From NCBI GenBank assembly GCA_932521035.1, contig OW051492.1, positions 248,001 to 312,000 of the forward strand: a stretch of 64,000 nt of DNA. Direction: 5' to 3'. This DNA is from Oscheius dolichura. Lineage: Eukaryota; Nematoda; Chromadorea; Rhabditida; Rhabditidae. The notes below the pieces were generated by a model. That model was not told where the DNA came from, did not search any database, and saw only the letters and a program-made list of their open reading frames with translations. Made by a program: the position numbers and the translations under genes. This document shows, one piece after another, positions 36,559 through 50,178 of the stretch (positions are counted from its first letter, which is position 1; each line of letters starts with the position of its first letter).

Positions 36559-39324
36559 TTTGTCTCTCACAATAAAGGAAGGTCAATAATCTGAAAAAGT
36601 CGGCAATTACAAGATAAAATCGTCATCAGATAAGGTAGAAAAGGAGAATGTTAGGGAAACGCCGAAATAAACAGGGAGAGAAAGCAGTAGGATCACGTGG
36701 CTTGGTTCCAAAACGACCTTGGCTTGTTTACATCATTTCACATGGGGGCACACAGCGGAGAGAGGGAGAGGGGCGCGGGGATGTTTACCAAAAACAACTC
36801 TCTGTCGAAATATTGTTCTTTTGGACCTCTCGGGAATTTCTATGACAATTAAATAGCAGAAAATGTTATTGGGGGACTTTCTTGGAAGGAAAATATTTAA
36901 AAGAGACGAGGGGCACTTTTTAGCGTCGGGGTCAAGCCCCACGATTAGAGCACATTTGCCCTGTTGCTAGGGGAACCGGCTCTCTCCACCGGAGATGAGG
37001 ACAAGCAGGCAAAATCGATAGAAAGGTATAGGGAAAGGCGAGAACCAGTCTGACTTTCCTTTTTTAATGCTGTGAAATCGATTAGAAGGGAATGATGAAT
37101 GCCGCGCTGACAATTTTGAAAATATATGACGAGAATGATTCACCTATGAAATAAACGATGTGGAAATGAGAAGGGGAAGCATTGCTTTTGACATATGTAG
37201 CGGGGGAAAATAATTGTTTGAAGGGGAACAATTCCGACTTTCCTCCCTACACTGGCAAAAATCCATTGGACAGAGTAGGACTCGAACCCACGACTTTTGT
37301 TGTGTCAGTCCGGTGCTCTAGCCACTGAGCCATCCGCCCACCGTAGTGCCTACTGCCAATTGGATTGACGACTTTATAGCCCGCATACAACAAGAAGCCT
37401 GATTCAAATTCTGTTCATATCTGCAAGAAATCTGTATAACTGAGCAAAGGAAGGTGAATGGAGGGTGGCACGTTGAAGGAACAGTCAGGTACCCTCGGTT
37501 TGAGCGCAGTGGTCCTGTGGTGACTGCGCTCACAAGCGTCCCCTACCTTTGGCGCACTTTTAAAAATTTAACGCGCCGACGGTTTTAGCGTATTTTTTCT
37601 AGTTTTCTTGGTATGCTTTCGATTGTTTATCAGCACTGGCATCAAAATAATCACAATAGACTATTAAAAAAATAAGGAAATGCGCAAACTGCGCATAGGC
37701 GAATAATCCGTTTCCCGGGCTTTCTCAAGTCCGCGAAAATCTACAGTCACCATCCTAGGTCCCTGACAGTTCCTTTAATAGAAGAAAGGATACGTTAATT
37801 TTGTTCTGATGGAAGAATGAACGAGACGCCCACCAGGATCCAGCGAAAGTGAATCCGCGTACCACCTGCTCAAATAAACCCAAACGGATTTTAGTTAGAA
37901 CCCATAGAAAGTTACGGTAATTTATTCACAATACCCACTAACCCTTTCACCCCGTTCCCCGATAATTCCAAACCGCCTAGCCATCTCGACCGGTCGACAG
38001 TTGATGGATTTGCAACCCCCGAAACACCACCATAAGCCGGTCAATTCCCGAATTTTCGCATCCTGCATTGATTTTAGATAAATTTCCCTTTGCAAAGGGT
38101 ATGTCCTACAAATCACTTTCCTGCCTGGAAAAGCCTTATTTCATGGAGGGATTGGAGACACGGAAGAGGGGGTTCATTTACTGTTTTCCGAAGCAAATAA
38201 TGCCCCGCTATAACTTACAATTTATGTTCGCGCCAGTGTGGCAGGGTCCCGTTTTGTTCCCCAATTGATAAGTTCACGTGCATCCTTCTCCTGCTGGATC
38301 CTGTCATCCCCTTCCTTTCTTTATAGTTGCTTTCGAACTCCTCTACCCATTATTTCGTTCCTACTTTTCTATGTTTCCATGCTTCTGTCTTACCAACACG
38401 CTTATCTCTGATGGGTACAAAGATTTTCAAAGCGCTATAAGCATTTTAACCGTTGAGGAGCGTTTGATTTGTATTTTCTCCCTCTAAATAAAAACTTTTC
38501 ACCCCTCTAAATAAAAAAGAGCGCCACTTTTTTCCACTACTTTACCTACGTCAGCGAACTTTCGTTTGATAAGGGAAGTGACATGGTAGACAGCTTGGCG
38601 AACGGTTCATAAAAACAGAACAGCGACCGTTTCTTCGAAAGAATAGCCAAGCACGCAAGAGGAAACTTGCTGCGCCGGCTGACTTCCTGTATCCACTGAA
38701 ACAAAGGTCGAGGAATGACTGGCCGCTGACGTAGATAGGTCAAAATGTGGGAAGTTCATCGCGTTTTCCATATTTGTAGCATCGTTACCATAAAAAAACG
38801 ATGGGAAATTTAATCCAGGACTACTTTCCAGTGGGAGCTTAGGGTAGTTTTCAGTAGGTACAGTTTGACGGGCCAAAATATTAAAAAAATCGCAAAATAT
38901 AAGGCGCCTCCAGTTTGTTTTTAAACTTGAGACTACACACCACCGTTCCTAACCCTACTGATCCCCCGAAAGGTAGCATCACACACCGAAAAATGGTACG
39001 CGGTCGGCTACTATCAATGACGTGGGGGATCCCTCCGCTTCCAGCCAAAAATAGACCTTCACTGTATCTATTAGCAACGATTAGAGGGATTTTTTATCCG
39101 AACCTATGTCATAGTTATTCGGAAAGAAATGTAAAGCACCTGAAATGGGGCTAAATTGTTATTGTGGAGACTTTTCCTCAGCTCCTTACGCCCCTATTGA
39201 AATTTCCCTCTCCTCTTCCTTCCCATGACAATATTTCTTGGCACATCTGCTCATTGTAATAAAGTTTTCTTTGCTCTCCATCTCTCTCGAAAACTCTTAC
39301 TTTCAGCATGCATTGTCGTGGAAA
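36559..39324. other. gene-poor stretch
   Basis: Apart from a SINE copy at 37.25-37.37 kb I find no secure gene. Minus-strand frames at 37922-38116 and 38607-38876 (the second serine/proline-rich) could be terminal exons of an unseen gene, but their splice links are not convincing. Confidence 0.35.
37252..37371 (-). repeat. tRNA-derived SINE-like element, copy 2
   Basis: Read on the minus strand: GTCAATCCAATTGGCAGTAG, then GGATGGCTCAGTGGCTAGAG, the B-box segment CGTGGGTTCGAGTCCTAC, and CCAATGGATTTTTGCCAGTG. Same architecture as copies 1 and 3. Confidence 0.78.
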
Positions 39325-41591
39325 ATGAATTCAGTGGATTACTGTAGCGGGGATGAAACAGAAGAATGTATCAGTCCAGCCGGCCACAGCCAGTAGGTTC
39401 TGCCCTTCTTCCACTTTTTAGATCCTTTTTAGGCATGATTTAAATGGAACAGCGGAATTCTACTTCGAGGAAGATTCGGATGAATCGGATTCTCAGAAAA
39501 ATCAGAGGTGAGAGCAGATGTTTATCCCCGCTATCTTCCGGGGCAAAAAGTGCTTCGCGTGAGCTCTGAAATCTTTTCAATAGCCCATTTTCCACTCCGT
39601 ATTCCTCCGAGTTAATCGTGTTCATCCCCCTATTCCCCACTCGCTTGAGAGAAGTCCTCTCCCTTTCTTCTTCAAATGAGCCAAATCTATAGTCAAGAAA
39701 ATGTCGACCACCATTCCGTCCACTATAAACGAGCCATGTTCCAGAAGAGCAACAGGTGAGCTAGTTTTCTTGGAAAAACAATGTACGTACATGGAGTAGC
39801 CAAACTTTTTACCGGCTTGTTAAATCTCATTAGCATTTTAGAAGGGGATTACTCGGGTCGTGTAGGGCATACACAGACAAGGAACTTCTTCTCCCAGCTG
39901 GTTATTTCAATGACAGAGCAGTAGCCCGAGTTTTTCTCCTCGTTTGCAAATTTGAACCCTTGCCCCGACTTTTATAGCCATGCATTCATACTTTGTTATG
40001 TTCCTACAAAAGCCCTTTATTCCTTAGAAGACCCCAAAAATTACCCGGTAATCTATAATTTGTCCTAAAAATTCATCTAAAAGAAAAAATATGGCGTACA
40101 GCCTGTGCCAGGCCCTCCATCCCTGTCCCAAGTACATTTGCCCGCTCAAAAAGAAGTTTGTTTGCCCTTCATAAATCCCCGAACACAACACTTCAGTCCA
40201 AATCAATTCTCCTAGAAAAACAAGTCCTAAAACTCATCTACTGAAGTTGTCCCCTGGTCAGTTGGGACATCCCTCAACTTTTTCTTCCGCTGTCTGGAAC
40301 TTGCACATTTTGTGGGATCAAAAAGCGCGTCTCCCACGTTCGTTTCCGCTACAAGGACTTCAAAAAATGAGGGAAAAAACATCGCGATTGTTTGGGATCA
40401 TTAATTAGTAACAGGAAAGTATAGCTGAAAGAATTTGAAAAAGGTCTGGCTCGAGGAATGCCCCTCGATCGGAAGGTTAATCCCGCGGATCTAAAAATAT
40501 CTCAGGATGTCTCATTTGTGACGTCTGAACTCCGAACGCCGTTTCTATGAGAGAATCCCTATTTTATCCGTGGCCCTTTTACATTTTGCAGTCATTTTTC
40601 ACTATTCCTCCCTCTACTCCCCAATTAACATAAGAAGGAAGTCTCGACCTCGTGAAAAGGGAGGAAATGACCAATTTCCGGTGTCCCCTTTGTCTTCTCT
40701 ATCTTGTAAAAATTCGTCACTTTCCATTCTTTTACTTTTCCTCCTTTATGATAACGAAAGAATATATTTTCCATTTTCCTCTTCCAATTTCTTTTCTCCT
40801 TGAAAAAAATTATACCCTGTGAAAATTGTTGACTGGAAAGATCTTTTCTGGCCATAGGACTTCCATTATTTTGTGGATTACAAGCCAAATTAGTATTTCC
40901 TCTCCTGGGAGCAGAGCTGAACATCTTTGGATGGAAGATTGGGCTAGAGGATCAAGGATGCCCGTTCGCTCTCTTTCACTTTGGGAATCCTTGGTAAAAT
41001 ATTCATTTTGTTGCAGAAAAGGTGTTTTATCATGTCCAGACCAGTTTTCGCAGTTCGTGCAGATCAAATTGGAGGTCAAACTTCCCACAAAAACGTCTCT
41101 TATCTCCCTCCAGAGGATCTTCTCCAGTTTTTTCCCTGCTAAACTTAACGATGTCAGTTCCATTATCTCCCTCCATTTGTTTTGTCGCCCATTTTCCCTC
41201 TTCTTTTACCCTCAAATATCCGCCTCTTCAAGATAGTTTCAGAAATGAATAGGAAAAGGTCATCTTGCAGATCAAGGAAGTATTCCGATAGGTAAGTCCA
41301 CATACGCGTTCACTAACTTTCTTGACTACTTCCTCCTCGGCAATGCTTTTATTACCGTTCTTTATTGGTTTAGGAGGAAAGGACCATCATTCCTTTCCAC
41401 TATTTCTATTGCAAATAGCACTTTGAGCAGGTTTATTCGCGCCTATAGGGTGCAAGGGTCTTGAGCTGACCCTTCCATCCATTTTGAACCTCCCGCGGGT
41501 CATAAGGCTACGAGCTGAAAGTGTGGGAGCCTTTTCCTGGAAGTTCTATGCAAAGACACCATTAGGAATAATGGATGGACCGTCAAAATGA
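39325..41591 (+). CDS. unidentified plus-strand multi-exon gene(s)
   Basis: Exons at 39325-39392 (MNSVDYCSGDETEECISP), 39433-39507 (acidic FYFEEDSDESDSQKN) and 39681-39755 (NVDHHSVHYKRAMFQ) join in phase 2 each time with canonical GT and AG. Further exons at 41243-41291 (MNRKRSSCRSRKYSD), about 41374-41430 (RKGPSFLSTISIANS) and about 41512-41591 (FSWKFYAKTPLGIMDGPSK, then TGA) also join each other in phase 2. The two groups do not join directly in frame, so either an exon lies unseen between 39.76 and 41.24 kb or there are two small genes. The product is acidic then basic, serine-rich, with no recognised domain. Long introns compared with neighbours suggest a regulated gene, but that is inference. 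Confidence 0.4.
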
Positions 41592-44007
41592 AGGTAGACC
41601 TATTTCGCATGGTTTCTATTTTCCCGTAGGTATCTCCTTCTACATTCCAATTGTTTAAAGTGTAGAAAACAGAAATAATAACACAGTTGCACGCAATAAT
41701 TCTGGATAAGCTTGGATTTAAGCGGGAAACCGAGCTTTGAATGTGATCAAAACAGTGTTACGTTCTCTTCTCTTTTGTGCTTTTCTTGTTTGCCAGGCTG
41801 CGGCTGGCAGGCACTCATTGGCAAAATAATCTGATTGATATCCAGTAGTAATAGAATCAGTTGTTTTTATCTCACTAACAACTTCCCTCCCTCGCTTAAA
41901 AATGGTCCAAATGATGTCAAGCCATCAAAGCGCGGCCATCTCACCTAATTCGGCGTGAGTAATGGTCATCGCCCGTCCCGGGCTGCTCCTTTATTCAGGA
42001 AAGCGGGTTCATTTTGTTCCCCTTCCCCTTCCAATCGTTTTTCTCTCCCCATAAACTTGTCAGATCAATTACTCCAAATTCCTTTACTGTAACCTGACAC
42101 TTTTGTGGCCCATGTGTCCTTTTCCCATCTTTGTTTCTTCCCTTGAACTTAAACCCTGTAGTTCCTTTTTCTTCCCGGTCACCTTCAACTTTTCTCCCAT
42201 ATCTTATAACTTATTCTGACGGCTGTAACCCAATCTCTGAGATTCATTCATTACCTCTGTTTTTAGTCCTATCTCGCCCCTTCGCCCCGTCGGACATTGG
42301 CGGAACAAGGCACCAACTGTCCGGAGGGGGTGGGAGGAGGTAAATAACCGGGTAGTCTTACCTTTGCAGAGCATAGAGAAGAAAATGTGCCCATAGTACT
42401 GATTATTGACTACTATTGCCCCATACATTGGCTTATTTTTTAGTTTCCTGAACTCGAATTCTTCAGGCTTTTTTCCTATTCAAAAGGAACGGCTGCAGAC
42501 TGACCGCCGCCAACTTTAGAAGTCTTTCAGCCCCTTTCCAAGTAACGTTAACCCCCTTTGACCCCCGTTGTGAACACTTTGTACACTGCGAAAAAAATGA
42601 TACCTTCCCCAAACTTTGGCGCCTTTTTACGCGGTCAGTGTAACCAGCGCAGGGGGCACTATGAGTTGACCCATTCGTTAATTTTCCCTCGGAAGGTTCC
42701 ATTTTTCTTTTTGTAACGGTAAAACACTCAATTCTCTTCTAAAAATGATAAATTCCATTAGGTGCAGTTGAGGATAAATGCCATTCCAGAATTGAGGAAG
42801 TGAAGCCATAAAATTTCACTCAAAAGTTCCTGAAAGCGCCTTCGCCAATGGGTTAATCCAAGAAATGCGCAGGCGTTCCAAATCCTACTCATTCATCTTC
42901 AAAAATCTATTTGTCCCTTGATCCTTTGCTTATTTTTTTGCTCCCCACAAATTCAAATTACCAGCTCCTGATAATTATATGTTGTTTGAAAGAGATGCCC
43001 CCGTGTCATCGCCCTGCATAGCAAAAGATCGCCGGAGGTCTTCGCTCCCGGCCGGGAATGAGTTCATCTTGTTGAACTTCGTTTCCTCCGCCTAGTTAAA
43101 AAACTGGCCATTGTTTAGTTAAAAAGCCCATTCGTTTGAAACTAATTGGAACAACTGCCTTGATTGACGGCCAAGAGCAATCTGATCAGATCAGGTGTGG
43201 CCATTTGTTTTCTACCTGTCTTTCTTCTCTCTTTTTTTAAATATCCATACCAGCAGCTCATTATCGTGAACTATTTCTCATTTTCTGAAGTTCTGCACGC
43301 TTGAACTTTGGAGGTCTGCAAATGACCCCGGGCCTTCCAAACGTAAATATGGCTTTGGGTTGGGAACAGTCCGCTTATCTATTTTCTAATTATAAGTTTG
43401 CTTTATTTTATCAGGCCTGGCCCCATAACTCTTCTGTACAAGATCTGTCTTTACCTTGGATCAACCCCTTCCATCATTTCCATCCCTCCATGTCACAATG
43501 TATGGCTCCTTTTCATGTCTCACAACTCACAACTGTTATGATAAACCTGGTCTGCTTCAAGGAACAGCTGTCTAGAGACGTTATCTTTGTTTTTCCCCAG
43601 GGGACCACCCGTAAATTGAAGGGGCAGTCTGTGACTTCTCAAACTCCATATTTAGTGCACCCTGCTCCTGAAAAGGCTGTAATTGAGGCTTTAACTTTTG
43701 TCTCGGCTAGTTCCTGTTTAGAGTACACCTTCTCGGAAAGGAGGTGCAGCTGTAGACAGCCACAATAGTCTTGATGAGTTCGTCCAGCTGTTTCCTGGGG
43801 ACATTCCATAAATGTTTTATCCCCCTTGGTTTGTTTTCCAGCTCTGGTACAGATCCGAAGTTTTTCGCATCTTCTAAAAATTCCCTGCTCATTAGCGAGC
43901 TGTTCATAGACTTTTCCCATCCAGCACATGGTTTTCTGATGTAATCAAACGTCAAGGTCCATTAGTTGTTTTTCTCCCCGGCCCGTTTCTAGTTTTCTAA
44001 TTTTTAG
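41592..44007. other. gene-poor stretch upstream of TRPM
   Basis: Pyrimidine-rich on the plus strand, with no supportable exon chain. It should hold the TRPM promoter and possibly its first exon(s). The 155-residue open frame at 43301-43768 has no TRPM features. Confidence 0.4.
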
Positions 44008-47000
44008 AAGTCTCTCAATCCTTGGACGTTCTCTCAACGTTCCGAGGAATTCCGTCTGTGGCAACAGTACAATCCACAGTGTCCAATCCATGAGGTCCGG
44101 TGATGCTACCCGGAAAAATACTAAGATCCTATTAGAAAACCCTAATTTATTTGCTAGAGCATTAGTAGGTTGCTTGAAATTTCCAAAAAAGTCGGAATAA
44201 TTCAGTCGGAGAAGTTAACCGGGCCATGGATTGAACACGCCTTTGAGAAGAGAGAATGCGTCAAGTTTATAGGGACCCAGGAGAATTCTGACAGGTAAGC
44301 TTCGGGTTACTGTAGCTATTAAAACCGGCGTTATAGATGTGGATGTGGTCGTCTGGTAGCTGCTCACTCCCAGTTGGCGCAGTCGCGATTTTCTGTCTTT
44401 TCCCCTCCGGTAATGGCAGGAGAGAGCTGGTCCATTGACAAACACACCCATGTCTCTCCCACGGATGCATTTGGAACTCTGGTATTCCAAGGAGGGGCCC
44501 ATGCCCATAAGGCTCAGTACGTCCGGCTTGGCTATGACTCAAATCCCGCGGATGTTATGTACCTTATGGAGAAAGTATGGGGACTTCAACCACCTCGTTT
44601 GGTGATTACGGTTCATGGAGGGATGACCAACTTCCAGCAAGTTATTTCTTCAAATTGAAAAGGAAAACGGTTCAGAGTTCAAGAAAAAATAGGCAGATTA
44701 TTTCGAGAAGGTCTCCTAAAAGCGGCACAGACCACCGGAGCCTGGATATTGACCAGTGGAATAGATTCTGGAATTGTTCGCCACGTGGCCCAAGCTCTGG
44801 ATGAAGCGGGAATCTCTGCCAGGTACTGTAGCCTCTCCCGTTTTTTATTAATCGAGAATCGTCTTTAGAATGAGGTCAAAAATCGTGACCATTGGCTTCG
44901 CTCCCTGGGGAGTACTGAAGAAAAGGGAACGGCTGATCTCTAAAGATCTGGAGATCCAATATGACTCCCACTCTTTTGGAACCTCCAGTGGGATGGGGGT
45001 ATTGAATGATCGGCATTCTTACTTCCTCCTGGCCGATAATGGCACAAGTGGGAGGTGAAAACACTTTAAATTAAATTTATAAAAGAAGAGAATGTTTAGA
45101 TATGGAGCGGAACAGCATCTCCGGCAGAATTTTGAAAACTACCTCGCTTCTCAGTGTAATGGATCTAGGCATGTTCCAGTGGTGGGAGCAGTCCTTGAAG
45201 GAGGCAGCAGTACTGTAAAAGCTGTTTATCAATATGTTACAAAGTACAGTTCCCTTTTTTTAAATATATAACCCTTTTAGGGAGCCTGACATTCCGGTAA
45301 TTGTTTGCGATGGAAGTGGTCGCGCCTCGGATCTTCTCAGCTTCGCCTGGAGGTCTAATATGGAACATGGGTGAGCTCTTCTTTGAAAATGATGCATCAA
45401 TGCTTTTCTAGTGAAATTCCTCGTGAAATTAGAGAGCAACTGGTAAAATTGACAGCTACAGTGTTTTCGGAAACTCAGAAGACCCAACTGGATCAATTTG
45501 TCAATATGATCATTGAAAGTGCTCAACGGCCGGACTTGGTAGGCTGCTTTCCTTTCCAGGAATCCAGTATTTTTAGTTAACTATTTTTGGTGAAGGAGAA
45601 GATCAGCAGGATGTGGACCACGCTATTCTCACGGCTGTTTTGAAAGGGCATAATCTGAGCCTGCCAGAACAACTCTCTCTAACCCTCTCCTGGAATAGAG
45701 TCGACGTTGCTCGAGAATGTTGCTTCTCTGACTGTCATAATTGGCCGATTGGAGCACTCCACACCGCCATGAACGAGGCTCTTCGTCTCGACAGAGTGGA
45801 ATTCGTGGAACTTTTACTGGAAAACGGTGTCAGTATGAAAACTTTCCTTACCTTGAGCTCATTGGAAACATTATATAACCAGGTTGGATCACATTTTGAG
45901 TCGTGAAGGGAAAATTTCCAGGACGATGATACCCAGCACAGTGTTAGGATTTTTGTTGACAAGGCTCCCCCAACCGTGGCGCTGACCCTGCCTGATATTG
46001 GTTTGATTATTGAGCGGCTAATGGGAAATGCTTACAAGCACTACTATACCTCCAGGCACTTCAAGAGCAATTATGACCGATTCAGGAAAAAAGCGCAGGT
46101 ACAGTAGACTGCTTAAAACTCTAAACTCTTCTCCCCAAAGGATGTTTTGGATTGAAAATATTTCAGATAGAACTGGAAAGCGCTTTAGCAAAATTGGTAC
46201 GGTAGTTGTATTTCTGATTAGAGACAAACGAGAGAGATATAGACCATTTCCCGCACCTTTCCTTATTTTCTTAGTTGTTCTGGGTGTTTCCCTGCGTGAA
46301 ACTCAGTTTTAGTCATCCTCTTCAGTAAAAGAAGGATAATTTCAGCTCTCTCGATTGAGTAGCTTCCACATTCGACTGGTCTCTCGATCTCCTGCTAAAC
46401 GAAGGAAAAGCGGCGAGACAAGAGGGCCTATAAGCGACGCAGGTAAAAAATCTTTATTTTTCAGTGGGTAAAACCTTTTCAGAACTTCGAAATGACTTTT
46501 CATTTCCTTATAACGATCTGATGATGTGGGCTATCCTTACAAGAAGACCAGAAATGGCGCGCTGTATGTGGCTGCATGGAGAAGACGCCATGGCAAAGGG
46601 TCTCGTTGCGATCAGGCTCTATAAAGCCATCGGAAGGATAGCGGAAGAAGAATATCTAGAGGTTGAAGTGGCCAACAAGTTGAGAGAACATGCCGAGTAA
46701 TTATTTCTGTAGATCGAAGAAATAGAAGAAATTTCCAGAGAATTTCGAGGAGAATGCCATCATCTTCTGGATTTTTGCTATCGGGAAGACAATGAGCAGA
46801 CTCTCCGCCTCCTGACAGCCGAACTCCCGCATTGGGGTCATCACAACTGTCTTTCACTAGCTGTACTAGCCAATAATAAGCAGTTCCTGGCTCATCCCTG
46901 TTGTCAAATGTTGTTAGCCGATCTGTGGCATGGTTCTCTTCGGGTTCGAAGGTAATTATTCCTCATTATCCTCTGGAGGGAAAAGAATTTCAGTGGGTCA

Positions 47001-50000
47001 AATATTCGGGTATTGACGTCGCTTCTCTTTCCTCCAGCTGCCTTATTTCTTGCTTTCAAAACACCGCGGGTGCCGCCAGAAGAGCCGGTGGTTGAACCTC
47101 CTTCAGAACATGAGGAAATCTACGAGACTATTAGCTCTTTTCAATCAAGGAACACTGAAAAACAGTCCAGTGTGGGGAGCATGCTCTCTATCCCGTTTAA
47201 TAGGGTTTGTTTTCAAATTTCTCGCTGAGCAAATAGAAATGGTTTAAGATCTTCAAAAAAGGTTCTTTAAAGTTGAAAGATAAAGAAGGGGAGACGGAAG
47301 AATTAATGGAAAATGGGATGTCACCTCCCAAAAAGGTTACCATAATTAGTAGTAAGAAGAACAGCGCCGTCTTCCACGACAGCAGCCTATCAGTTAATGC
47401 CGAACCACCAATTCCAACAATGAGCAGTTATGCAAAATTGAGGGCCTTCTATTCTGCTCCGATCACCAAGGTACTGTAGGAAACTTTACAGGAAATAATG
47501 TATTTTAGTTTTGGAGTTGGTGCATTGCTTTTCATATCTTCCTAGCTGCCTTCTCTTATGTTCTTCTAATTGAAACCCCACTGGAACCGACCAGGGTGGA
47601 ATGGTACCTGCTCATTTATATGTGCTCTTTTGGAATTGAACACGCTCGAAAGGTTAGTGAACCTTTTGTTAGCTACTGGCCACAAAGGTATTGGCAAAAG
47701 TCCATTGAACAGGGTGGGAATCGAACATACGACCTTCGTTCTGACCGTTCGGTGCTCTAACCACTGAGCTATCCGCGCGCTCTTGCGCCTACCGTCAATT
47801 GGATTGACTAGACCTGAAGCTTTCCCCTTCATAATTTCAAATTTTCCGTCCATTTTTTTGTGTTAAAATAATATTTACAGCTATGCTGCCAAGAGACATC
47901 CAAATTCTGGAATAAGGCTCAAATGTTCTACTCTAAATACTACAATTTCCTTACTCTCATTGCGTTGTTGAGTTTTTGGATGGGATTTGGTCTCCGGCTG
48001 AACCCGTTATACCGTCATTCTTATGGGAGAATTATTCTATGCTGCAGTAATGTTCTCTGGTACATGAAGGTATTCATTATGCTCTTGGGATATCAAGCGG
48101 TATCCTAGGTATTGGAATATCTCTCCGTTCATCCCCTCCTCGGCCCATACATCCAAATGGCTGCAAAGATGGTCGTCTCCATGTGTTATATCATAGTTCT
48201 CCTTTTGGTTACCCTCATGGCTTTTGGCGTCTCTCGACAGGCTATCACTTTTCCAAAAGAGAAAGTCTTCGAGTGGCAATTGGTTCGGAACATCTTCTAC
48301 AAACCTTACTTCATGTTGTACGGGGAAGTCTACGCTGGAGAAATTGATACTTGTGGAGATGAAGGTAAACATTTTTTTTTTAAATTATAAAACAAAAGAA
48401 TAAGTAAAATGAGTGTAAAACAGGTTTAAATTCTATTTAGCTGAGCGCGCAAGATTTGCTAATGAAACCTTCGACGGTAAGCTTCATAGTGTTGTGGTGT
48501 GTTTTTCTTCGAATTGCATGGGTTAAACTTTTGAGACAAGACCGAATTTAGCTTCATTTAATAGGCAATCTTCTATTTTATAAGAAGGTTTTAAAACAAA
48601 GGGCGTGGGTTTTCCTATGAAAAGTTATAGGAGCCCAAATGTATTGTCTCAAAATTCCGTCACGAGCCTTGTTCGTATAAGTTTCTCCTCTCAAATGAAT
48701 AGATGTGTTCCGATTCTGAACTGACCCTCTAATGCAAAGTATTCCCATAATTTTAGAAGTAAACTGCGTTCCGGGCTACTTCATTCCCCCTCTCCTTATG
48801 ACCATCTTCCTTCTGGTCGCGAATATCCTGCTAATCAACATGCTCATTGCCATTTTCAAGTAAATTATCCTTTTCTAACTTGGAATATGAATACAATTGT
48901 AGCAATATCTTTAATGACACCAACGTCCGCTCCAAGGAAGTCTGGTTGTTCCAAAGATACGGCCAAATAATGGAATACAACGACACTCCTCTCCTTCCTC
49001 CGCCTTTCACAACCCTTTCCCACATCATGTTCCTCTTTTGCAAATCCTGCAAATGCAGAAAGAGCAAAGCCATCAAAGCTAATCAGAAGACCTTCTTTGA
49101 CTTTTCAATGAGTGGGTTTCTTTTTAAAAGAAAGCAATATAGCTAAAATTAGAACTGAATCTGACACCGGAAGAATTGCGCGCCATTCATGACTTTGAAG
49201 AGGACTGCATGGACGAGTTGACGAGGAAGAAACTTCGAAGGGGACAGGGAACGCCAGAAGAGAGATGGACCCAGGCTATTGAACAGTTGGAGACCTCTTC
49301 AGGCTAAAAATTCGAAGAATTGTTTAGGTCAGAAGTGATGTCGGGTAGATTGAACGAGCTCGTCTTGGAGAACTTTTCCCTTCGGAATAGGTTGTGTGAA
49401 ATGGAGGAGAAATTGGACTGGATTGTCAAGAACCAAACAGATCTGATTAACTCTAACAAAAGGAAAAGAGTGAGGATTTTCCTAAATTCTATGATATTCT
49501 AATATTTAGGGTGTAAACTTCCGAGCGTCTTCCCAATCCCTGCCGGATGAGAGCCCTTCCCCACTGTCGCCTAGCAGGGATCCATTTATGGACCACTTGT
49601 TAATTCCTGTAGATGAAATGCGCCTGTCGGCGCGGTCTCCTCTCATTCAGAACTTGAGAAGAGATCAATTACAAAAGAAATATGATGAGGTGAGTCGGGA
49701 AACTTTGATATTAGAAGAAAATTACAGGCGCGGTTGAACAGCCCCCTTATTCAACGAAGACCGCGCCTAAACTCCTCTTCCCTATCCATATCACAGGATA
49801 TGAGAGATATGAGCAGGTTAGCTTTCAATTCTGACTCTAGAGTAACTCGCTTCGAGAGCTTTCCTGATTTTTAGGGACGATATTGAAAATCAGGAACATT
49901 TGACCGCAAAATCGCTATTATTGCTTTTAAAAAGTTTGTAAAATAGGAATTTTAGGAGTAAAAAAGGCTCCGTGTCTATATCCTCTTCTGAAGAAGAGGA

Positions 50001-50046
50001 ATCCCCCCGCGTCGTGGTAACAAGTCCCTGGGGAATTGACAACTAA
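44008..50046 (+). CDS. TRPM-family cation channel
   Basis: TRPM channels carry Ca2+, Mg2+ or other cations and respond to ions, lipids or temperature. About twenty exons are readable. N terminus: ...[80 protein letters not shown] and [12 protein letters not shown], the TRPM homology/SLOG region. Middle helical region at 45.3-47.2 kb. Membrane domain at 47.6-48.9 kb: [19 protein letters not shown] is the pore loop and selectivity segment, [16 protein letters not shown] is S6, and [13 protein letters not shown] is the TRP-box region, followed by [11 protein letters not shown] coiled coil follows ([20 protein letters not shown]). The tail is serine/glutamate-rich and ends at TAA 50044-50046. No alpha-kinase domain is present, as in TRPM1/3-type and C. 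elegans GON-2/GTL channels. The first exon is uncertain. One intron (47654-47880) contains a SINE. Confidence 0.93.
47688..47810 (-). repeat. tRNA-derived SINE-like element, copy 3, in a TRPM intron
   Basis: On the minus strand: GTCAATCCAATTGACGGTAG, GCGCGGATAGCTCAGTGGTT, the B-box segment GTATGTTCGATTCCCAC and TCAATGGACTTTTGCCAATACC-like end. It sits inside a TRPM intron, antisense to the gene. The best A-box and B-box match of the three copies. Confidence 0.8.
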
Positions 50047-50178
50047 CCTCCCCCGTTCACTTTTTCCTGTAAATAGGTCAATCCCTGTGATTATTCGAGT
50101 GCTCAGACTGGGTTTGTTACAAAGCTTTACTGTTGTTATTGTATTTGTGTAATACACACAAAGAAAGAGAGAATTTTA

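Noticed and set aside
38546-38876. Serine/proline-rich minus-strand frames resembling a transcription-factor tail
   Set aside because: No acceptor was found that keeps the frame, and no DNA-binding exon is nearby. Kept only as a remark in the gap entry.
40090-40200. Short cysteine-rich plus-strand frame (MAYSLCQALHPCPKYICP)
   Set aside because: Considered as a missing exon of the 39.3 kb gene, but it ends in a stop and a competing frame is equally open.
43301-43768. 155-codon plus-strand frame upstream of TRPM
   Set aside because: No TRPM similarity, no membrane or signal features, and no usable donor linking it to the TRPM exon at 44008.
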